Of a DNA stretch of 64,000 bases, positions 59,070 through 64,000 are shown piece after piece. Each line of letters begins with the position of its first letter. Position 1 is the first letter of the stretch. Origin of the DNA: JBOEGW01 sp050633625 (lineage in GTDB: Bacteria > Pseudomonadota > Alphaproteobacteria > Rhodobacterales > Rhodobacteraceae); the NCBI GenBank assembly GCA_050633625.1, contig JBOEGW010000001.1, positions 62,001 through 126,000 of the forward strand, given 5' to 3'. The position numbers and the translations under genes are program-made. The notes under the pieces are model-generated. The model was not told where the DNA came from. It saw nothing but the letters and a program-made list of their open reading frames with translations, and searched no databases.

Positions 59070-60281
59070 TCAGTTGACCACAGGATCAGCGGCGGGGGCT
59101 TGTGCGCCATCTTCCGCGCCGCCAATCAAGGTGCTGATCGCGTTGCGCGCTTTGCCCGCAGCCAATTGAAAACGTGGACCAAATCCAGCCGCTTCTACAT
59201 CCGATTCCGCAAAAAGAGGCACTTCCGTTTCGCCCATCCCATCGCGCTTGATGGTCATTTTCGCCACCTCTTGCCCCTTGCTGATGGGGGCTTCGACAGG
59301 GGAAATCCACGTGATTTCGGCGTTGATCCCGTCATTCGCCGTCACAGGCACGAGCAATTCCACATCCGCGTTGGCGACCAATCCAACGGTTTCGCTTTGG
59401 CCCAAGAAGACAGGAACCTCCGCCAGGCGCACGCCTGCTTTAACCGGGGTTTTCAGAGCAAATTGCCGAAAGGCCCAGTTCACAATGGCTTCGCTTTCGC
59501 GCGCGCGCGCCGCCTCACTGTCCAGCCCGGAAATGACAAACACAACCCGCCGTTCGCCCTGTTTGGCCGAGCCAACAAGCCCATATCCCGCTTCTTGCGT
59601 ATGGCCCGTTTTCAGCCCATCCGCCCCAACGCCAAGCTTCAACAAGGGATTGCGATTAAAGCGGTTTTCCGGTGCGCGGCCATCAAAGGGAAATTCGGTG
59701 AGCGAGAACAACCCATAATATTGGGGGAATTCTGTGATCAAACGCTGTGCCAGCAAAGCGAGATCTTCCATCGACATGCGCTGATCAGGATGCGGCCAGC
59801 CGGAGGCATTGCCAAAGGTGGAATGTTCCATCCCCAAAGCGCGCGCGCGTTCGGTCATCATCGTGGCAAAAGCCGCTTCGCTGCCCGCCAAGCCTTCGGC
59901 CACAACCACACAGGCGTCATTCCCCGAATTGACGATGATCCCCTTCAAGAGCTGTTCCACCGTGGGGCGATCATTGACGTTGAGAAACATCGTCGAGCCG
60001 CCCATATCCATCGCCTTTTGCGAGACGGAAAACTGCGTGTCCATGGTAACGCGCCCATCGGCCAGAGCCTCGAACAACATGTTTACAGTCATCAATTTGG
60101 ACATGGATGCAGGGGGCAACGGCACCTCTGCGTCCTTCTCCATGAGCACCGTATTTGTTGTAACATCAAGCACATAGGCCGAGCGCGCGGTTGTCTCAAA
60201 GGCGAAAGCGGGCAGGGCGGTCAGGGCCAAGACCGCGACCATCGCGGGGCGCACAAAAAGAGGGCAGCGTCGCATCTTCAT
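59070..60281 (-). CDS. dacF: D-alanyl-D-alanine carboxypeptidase (PBP5/6 family)
   Basis: It trims the terminal D-Ala from peptidoglycan pentapeptides in the periplasm. The 403-residue product has a signal peptide (ending near ALPAFAFE). The penicillin-binding motifs are SMSK (with active Ser), SGN in VNSGNDA and KTG in LKTGHTQEAG. A C-terminal beta-domain follows. The start is ATG 60281, with GGAGGG upstream; an upstream TTG (60302) and a second ATG (60275) are alternatives. It is preceded by the SPOR lipoprotein gene and precedes tmk. Confidence 0.93.
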   Translation of the reverse strand: MKMRRCPLFVRPAMVAVLALTALPAFAFETTARSAYVLDVTTNTVLMEKDAEVPLPPASMSKLMTVNMLFEALADGRVTMDTQFSVSQKAMDMGGSTMFLNVNDRPTVEQLLKGIIVNSGNDACVVVAEGLAGSEAAFATMMTERARALGMEHSTFGNASGWPHPDQRMSMEDLALLAQRLITEFPQYYGLFSLTEFPFDGRAPENRFNRNPLLKLGVGADGLKTGHTQEAGYGLVGSAKQGERRVVFVISGLDSEAARARESEAIVNWAFRQFALKTPVKAGVRLAEVPVFLGQSETVGLVANADVELLVPVTANDGINAEITWISPVEAPISKGQEVAKMTIKRDGMGETEVPLFAESDVEAAGFGPRFQLAAGKARNAISTLIGGAEDGAQAPAADPVVN

Positions 60282-60309
60282 TCCTTCGTCCCTCCGGCGC
60301 AAAGCCGGA

Positions 60310-61191
60310 TCAGTTTGTCACGTAGTAAGCATCGTTAAAGCCCAAGCCTTTGATCTTTTTCAAGAGCTGGGAGCGTTCTGCCGATGTGCCAGCCGGCCCG
60401 ACGATAACCCGCCAGAATTCTTTGCCTGAGGATTTGCCCGGCTTGATGGTCGGAACCATCCCGGCGCGGCGCAGCGCCTCCGCCGTGTTGTTCGCATTGG
60501 CTTGAACCGAGAAAATGCCAATCTGAATGTAGGCCTTGGCGAGGCTGCTTGAGCTTGCGGGTTTGGGCGTTGCGGGTTTTGGTGTCACGGCTGCGGGCGG
60601 CGTGGCTGGCTTGCCTTCAGCCGCATCAAGCGCTGCGGAGGCCGCTTCAATCGGATCAAGACTTGTGGCCTTGATTTGCGGTGTTTCGGCCAAGTCTTTT
60701 GTTGGTGCGCTTTCCGGGTCCACATCTGTGGTCGGGGCCGGGGTCGACACCGTTTCATTCTTGAGCGCGGTGATGCTGAGATCGGCGGGCTTTCCGGCCA
60801 ACATGCCGAGCGCCTCCGCCGCATCGGAGGAGACTTGGATCGCCGGGCCGGGGGTTTGGCGTTCGGGGCGGTAGAGCACACCGATCACGAATTTTGTGTT
60901 GGATGGATTGCGAATGATCACCCGCTCAGGGTCGCGCGCGCTCGGATGCGCCACCCAAACACCGCCCAAGGAAGGGCGCCCGTCCCACAATCCCTTGTCC
61001 GTCACCTGAAAAATCTCAGGGGCTTCGACGTCACGTTCAACAATTTTTGATGTGCTATTGGCGGTCGATTGGGTGCTGGCCCCCCCGGAATTCCCCTGTA
61101 GAAACTTCGGTCCTTGCCCATCTTCGCATGCTGATAGCGCCAAAACCGCACTAAAGCCGATGATTAGCCGCCCCTTGATACCCGTACTCAT
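60310..61191 (-). CDS. Lipoprotein with C-terminal SPOR domain, RlpA-like
   Basis: The 293-residue product has a lipoprotein signal with a lipobox (LSAC, Cys near residue 22), so it is anchored to the outer membrane or periplasmic face. The middle region (GLWDGRPSLGGVWVAHPSARDP, then PERVIIRN) faintly resembles the double-psi barrel of RlpA, but its catalytic Asp and His are not obvious. The C-terminal 75 residues (YIQIGIFSVQANANNTAEALR) form a SPOR domain. In RlpA the barrel cuts denuded glycan strands at the septum. The pairing with dacF supports a cell-wall role. The start is ATG 61191. It heads the dacF operon. Confidence 0.85.
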   Translation of the reverse strand: MSTGIKGRLIIGFSAVLALSACEDGQGPKFLQGNSGGASTQSTANSTSKIVERDVEAPEIFQVTDKGLWDGRPSLGGVWVAHPSARDPERVIIRNPSNTKFVIGVLYRPERQTPGPAIQVSSDAAEALGMLAGKPADLSITALKNETVSTPAPTTDVDPESAPTKDLAETPQIKATSLDPIEAASAALDAAEGKPATPPAAVTPKPATPKPASSSSLAKAYIQIGIFSVQANANNTAEALRRAGMVPTIKPGKSSGKEFWRVIVGPAGTSAERSQLLKKIKGLGFNDAYYVTN

Positions 61192-61416
61192 GTTTCGCCT
61201 TCGCCCTTGTTTGCAACGTCTAAATGGCTGCAATGCCCAGTAGTTTTTTATCTTTTCTTTTGCCCATTGGCACAGTTGAGGGGAGTTTAGCGGCACTCAA
61301 GGGACATGAAAAGCCTTGCTGGGATTTTCGGCAAGTTCCGGCCTTTGCATCAATCGCAAAGCGACATCACGAGGCCACTTTCAGAATCATTTCCCCCGCG
61401 CTACCTAGGGCGCGCT

Positions 61417-61506
61417 GGAGGAGTGGCAGAGTGGTCGAATGCACTGGTCTTGAAAACCAGCGTGCGTGAAAGCGTACCGTGGGTTCGAATCCCACCTCCT
61501 CCGCCA
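61417..61506 (+). tRNA. tRNA-Ser (UGA anticodon)
   Basis: The 90-nt gene has the 7-bp acceptor stem GGAGGAG/CTCCTCC, the discriminator G and an encoded CCA end. The anticodon arm CTGGT-CTTGAAA-ACCAG has anticodon TGA. A long variable arm (GTGCGTGAAAGCGTAC) and T-arm GTGGGTTCGAATCCCAC are typical of tRNA-Ser. Confidence 0.95.
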
Positions 61507-61614
61507 CCCTGTAAGCCATTGATATTGAATGAATTTTCGGATCTGGCGTTGTGCCGAGATTTCCGGGCCTTGGCAAGCGTGTTGGCCCTTAGGGATTTGA
61601 ATTAAAAGAGAAAA

Positions 61615-61698
61615 ATGGCGACATTTTTGGCTGTAGGCTTTGATTTCCAATTGACGCGATACGGTTTTCGGGCGTCCGACCTGACTCTGGACATATAA
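61615..61698 (+). pseudogene. Possible tyrosine recombinase fragment
   Basis: A 27-codon reading frame encodes LTRYGFRASDLTLDI at its end, resembling the box I region of phage-type integrases (Y.HGLR.SEL..L). It has no other domain and is closed by TAA. The match is by eye and short, so it may be chance; the location after a tRNA gives it some support. Confidence 0.25.
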
Positions 61699-61876
61699 CA
61701 ACGAACGACCCAACATGGGTATCGGGGCCAAGACGCCCGCAAGGAAACTGAACACAGCCGCCTGAATTCTACGGCTGAACCCCATTAAGAATGGGGGGAT
61801 TGCCAAAAACGCGAGGTCAAAAAAGTGGCTTTCAATGCGGGGGTTGGCAAAAACCGTCCATAAAGTAGACCTTCAT

Positions 61877-61891
61877 AGGCGGAGACCGCCT
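61877..61891 (-). terminator. Stem-loop after rmlA
   Basis: AGGCGG-AGA-CCGCCT is a perfect six-base stem with a three-base loop, nine bases downstream of the rmlA stop. No U-tract follows on the minus strand, so termination is unproven. Confidence 0.35.
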
Positions 61892-61899
61892 TTGCCGAT

Positions 61900-62769
61900 T
61901 CATCGTAAGAGGTTTTGCAAATACTGCCCGTAGCTATTTTTTGCGAATGCCTGCGCCCGTTCGGCGAGTTGATCTGGGGTGATCCACCCGGCGTTAAAGG
62001 CGATTTCGTCAGGAGAGCCGACCTGCAACCCTTGCCGCTCCGTCAAAGTGCGCACGAAATTCCCGGCATCCAACAAGCTGGCGTGCGTTCCTGTGTCGAG
62101 CCAAGCAAAGCCTCGCCCCATCCGTTCCACGGTGAGCGAATGTTCCGCGCGGTAAAGCTCTAACAGATCGGTGATTTCAAGCTCGTTGCGCGCGGAGGGT
62201 TTGACAGTCGCCGCAAGGTCAGGAGCGCGTTCATCGAGGAAATACAACCCGGTCACAGCATAGTTGGACGGCGCGACTTCGGGCTTTTCAACGATGCCGC
62301 GCACATGCCCCTGCGCATCAAAATCAACAACGCCGTAGCGTTCAGGGTCGGTCACATGATAGCCGAACACCGTGCCACCGCTTTGTTTCTGGCTGGCGTT
62401 TGCGAGGGCTTCGGGCAGGCCGTGACCGAAGAAAATATTGTCACCCAGGACCATGGCGGAGGGGCAGCCATCGAGAAAATTCCGCGCGAGAATATAGGCT
62501 TGCGCGAGACCCTCTGGAGCGGGCTGGATGATATACGTGAAGCTAAGACCCCATTGCGCGCCATCCCCTAGCAGCCGTTTGAACTGCTCTTGATCTTCTG
62601 GGGTCGTGATGAGCGCGATCTCGCGAATGCCCGCCAACATAAGCACGGAAAGCGGATAATAGATCATGGGCTTGTCATAGATCGGCAGGAGTTGTTTCGA
62701 GACGCCCATTGTGATCGGCCAAAGGCGCGACCCGGTACCGCCCGCCAGAATGATGCCTTTGCGTGTCAT
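61900..62769 (-). CDS. rmlA: Glucose-1-phosphate thymidylyltransferase
   Basis: It makes dTDP-glucose from dTTP and glucose-1-phosphate, the first step of dTDP-rhamnose synthesis. The 289-residue product has the nucleotidyltransferase signature GGTGSRLWPITMGVSKQLLP near residues 10-29, the VLGDNIFFGHG metal-binding region near residue 109 and the later EKPEVAPSNYAVTGLYF segment. It is the last gene of the minus-strand rml operon and overlaps rmlD by four bases. Confidence 0.95.
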   Translation of the reverse strand: MTRKGIILAGGTGSRLWPITMGVSKQLLPIYDKPMIYYPLSVLMLAGIREIALITTPEDQEQFKRLLGDGAQWGLSFTYIIQPAPEGLAQAYILARNFLDGCPSAMVLGDNIFFGHGLPEALANASQKQSGGTVFGYHVTDPERYGVVDFDAQGHVRGIVEKPEVAPSNYAVTGLYFLDERAPDLAATVKPSARNELEITDLLELYRAEHSLTVERMGRGFAWLDTGTHASLLDAGNFVRTLTERQGLQVGSPDEIAFNAGWITPDQLAERAQAFAKNSYGQYLQNLLR

Positions 62770-63626
62770 GATGGGTCTCCGATGTCAGAAAGGATATGCG
62801 CGAGGGCCAGTCGCCAATCCGGGCGGGGCAGGGAAAACTCACGGGTGAAGCTTGTGCAGTCAAGGCGCGAGTTTTTGGGCCGTGCGGCGGGCGTTGGGTA
62901 GGCGCGCGTTGAAATCGGATCGACCGCACAATTGATGCCGGCTTGCGCAAAAATCTCCTTGGCAAACTCCGCCCAACTCACATCGGGCACGCCTGCGAAA
63001 TGATATGTGCCCCCCGGTGCGCCGTCGACGAGAGCTTGCGCCGCGATGCGCACAGCGAGGGCCAAATCCTTCGCCGGCGTGGGCGCGCCGATTTGGTCGC
63101 TGACAACACTGAGTTGATCGCGCGTGGCGCCAAGGCGCAGCATGGTTTTCACGAAATTCGCCCCGTCCGCAGACACAACCCAAGACGTGCGCAAAATCAC
63201 ATGGCGCACACCAGATGCGCGAATGGCTTGTTCGCCAGCCCATTTTGAGCGCCCATATGCATTGATCGGCGCACTCGGGTCATCGGGGGCAAAGGCCCTG
63301 TCTCCTTGGCCGGAAAATACGTAATCCGTGGAGACATAGACCAAGGGGAGCCCGCGCGCGGCGCAAGCGGCGGCGATGGCGCCGGGGGTTGTCGCGTTCA
63401 CGCAGGTGGCGGCGGCTTCCTCGGTCTCTGCTTTGTCCACAGCGGTCCAGGCCGCTGCGATCACAATGGCCTCTGCGTCCGTTTCCAAGACGTGCTTTGC
63501 ACAGTCAGCCGGGTCAGAAAAATCCGCCTCGCTGCGCGACAAAAAACGCGCCTGTTTCGGGTCGTTCATGTGCCGCTGCATGGCGCGCGCAAGCTGGCCG
63601 CTTTTGCCAAAGGTGAGCAGCTTCAT
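62766..63626 (-). CDS. rmlD: dTDP-4-dehydrorhamnose reductase
   Basis: It reduces dTDP-4-keto-rhamnose to dTDP-rhamnose with NAD(P)H. The 286-residue SDR protein begins MKLLTFGKSGQLARAM (Gly-rich nucleotide site) and contains AAWTAVDKAETE, YVSTDYVFSGQG (catalytic Thr-Tyr region) and YGRSKWAGEQ (Tyr-x3-Lys). It overlaps rmlB and rmlA by four bases each, so the three form one transcriptional unit. Confidence 0.94.
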   Translation of the reverse strand: MKLLTFGKSGQLARAMQRHMNDPKQARFLSRSEADFSDPADCAKHVLETDAEAIVIAAAWTAVDKAETEEAAATCVNATTPGAIAAACAARGLPLVYVSTDYVFSGQGDRAFAPDDPSAPINAYGRSKWAGEQAIRASGVRHVILRTSWVVSADGANFVKTMLRLGATRDQLSVVSDQIGAPTPAKDLALAVRIAAQALVDGAPGGTYHFAGVPDVSWAEFAKEIFAQAGINCAVDPISTRAYPTPAARPKNSRLDCTSFTREFSLPRPDWRLALAHILSDIGDPS

Positions 63627-64000
63627 GCGCCTGTCCCCAAACGATTTCCAACGCCGTCACGCGACTGAAGGGCCTGCCACCAAGAGCTGTTGTCCAAATA
63701 CCAAGTCACAGTGCGCGCCAAGCCTTCTTCAATCGAAACGGAAGGTTCCCAGCCCAGCTCATCGCGTATTCGAGTTGCGTCGATCGCATAGCGCGCATCA
63801 TGGCCGGGACGGTCGGCAACGAAAGTGATTTGCGCGCTGTAGCGCCCTGATTTCTTGGGTCGTTTTTCGTCCAATATGCGGCAAATCTCGTGAACGATAT
63901 CAATATTGCGCCGTTCATTGTTGCCGCCGATGTTGTAGCTGCGCCCGGAGGCACCTTTGTCGAGCACGCGCAACAAGGCCTCCGCGTGGTCTTCAACATA
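63623..64000 (-). CDS. rmlB: dTDP-glucose 4,6-dehydratase, 3' part (runs off the window)
   Basis: The gene continues beyond the window's right edge; 125 codons of its C-terminal part are present. The visible sequence begins YVEDHAEALLRVLDKG, then SYNIGGNNERRNIDIV and RPGHDARYAIDATRIRDELGW, all hallmarks of the RmlB C-terminus. RmlB converts dTDP-glucose to the 4-keto-6-deoxy sugar. It is upstream of rmlD in the operon; rmlC is not seen and may lie outside the window. Confidence 0.93.
   Translation of the reverse strand, partial: YVEDHAEALLRVLDKGASGRSYNIGGNNERRNIDIVHEICRILDEKRPKKSGRYSAQITFVADRPGHDARYAIDATRIRDELGWEPSVSIEEGLARTVTWYLDNSSWWQALQSRDGVGNRLGTGA

Larger units (their letters stand above)
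61507..61899. other. 393-bp gap with hairpins and possible mobile-element remnant
   Basis: No gene was recognised between the tRNA and rmlA. It holds a short plus-strand stretch that reads like the first catalytic box of a tyrosine recombinase (61615-61698), an inverted repeat CAGCCG/CGGCTG (61755-61777), a perfect 7-bp stem-loop CCCCATT-AAG-AATGGGG (61780-61796) and a stem-loop near the rmlA end. tRNA-Ser 3' flanks are common integration sites. Confidence 0.5.

Noticed and set aside
1..64000. Intact prophage, insertion sequence or defence system
   Set aside because: No transposase, terminase, capsid, restriction-modification or toxin-antitoxin genes were recognised in the sequence.

Overview
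The window is a gene-dense, GC-rich chromosomal segment that reads as a marine alphaproteobacterium of the Rhodobacterales (Roseobacter group). The basis is gene content and order: a MerR-headed beta-oxidation operon, a polyamine uptake and degradation cluster, a dacF-tmk-holB-tatD operon, Hint-domain and SPOR proteins, and a GC-rich 3' hairpin element of a kind I associate with this order. That assignment is inference; no rRNA is present. There is no intact phage, insertion sequence, CRISPR array or plasmid module. Most of the window is core metabolism with small accessory patches.

Layout. 0.1-4.6 kb: propionyl-CoA synthetase (prpE) and a malic enzyme fused to a PTA-like domain (maeB), both on the minus strand, with TTGCAAA-type boxes in both upstream regions. 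4.7-7.9 kb: a tightly overlapping nucleoside salvage operon, cdd-deoB-add-upp. 8.0-10.0 kb: a large exported low-complexity protein ending in a SPOR domain. 10.0-11.7 kb: a membrane-anchored NYN ribonuclease and an M48-like membrane protein that lacks the HExxH motif. 11.8-13.5 kb: an acyl-CoA ligase preceded by a 29-bp tandem repeat. 13.8-15.3 kb: a sulfotransferase and a Hint-domain protein without the expected Cys nucleophile. 15.5-16.9 kb: a MATE exporter.

17.0-24.8 kb: a probable fatty-acid or branched-chain acyl-CoA degradation operon on the minus strand (MerR regulator, acyl-CoA dehydrogenase, two small unknown genes, GST, fadA, fadB), with a second MerR gene upstream and near-palindromic ACGTTAACGT-type operators. 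24.9-34 kb: a putative heavy-metal/manganese exporter, two PaaI-type thioesterases coupled to a second MATE exporter, SRAP and DUF1992 proteins, a periplasmic 5'-nucleotidase, DUF952, pyrD and an ArsC-family protein. 33.3-42.2 kb: a putrescine module, with puuA-potI-potH-potG-potF on the minus strand facing a GntR regulator, a putrescine-type aminotransferase and a PuuB-like oxidase on the plus strand; TTGATCA palindromes lie in both promoter regions.

42.2-51.7 kb: an unknown multi-pass membrane protein, a GH63-type glycosidase, a large double-PAS chemoreceptor with a C-terminal WDEF tail, and a fused 5-oxoprolinase. 51.7-54.8 kb: a zinc uptake locus, znuA facing zur-znuC-znuB, with two Zur-like boxes between them and His-rich metal-binding stretches in ZnuA and ZnuC. 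54.7-61.2 kb: a minus-strand operon of an SPOR lipoprotein, dacF, tmk, holB, tatD, an MBL hydrolase and an AEC transporter. 61.4 kb: tRNA-Ser(UGA), followed by a 393-bp non-coding stretch with hairpins and a possible integrase remnant. 61.9-64.0 kb: rmlA, rmlD and the 3' part of rmlB, the edge of a dTDP-rhamnose and surface polysaccharide locus.

How the genes work together: the cell takes up and burns polyamines, acyl-CoAs and propionate, feeds C4 intermediates back through malic enzyme, recycles nucleosides, and controls zinc uptake through Zur. No clear previously undescribed multi-gene system was found. The most interesting leads are degenerate enzymes (Hint, M48-like), repeat elements and regulatory sites.
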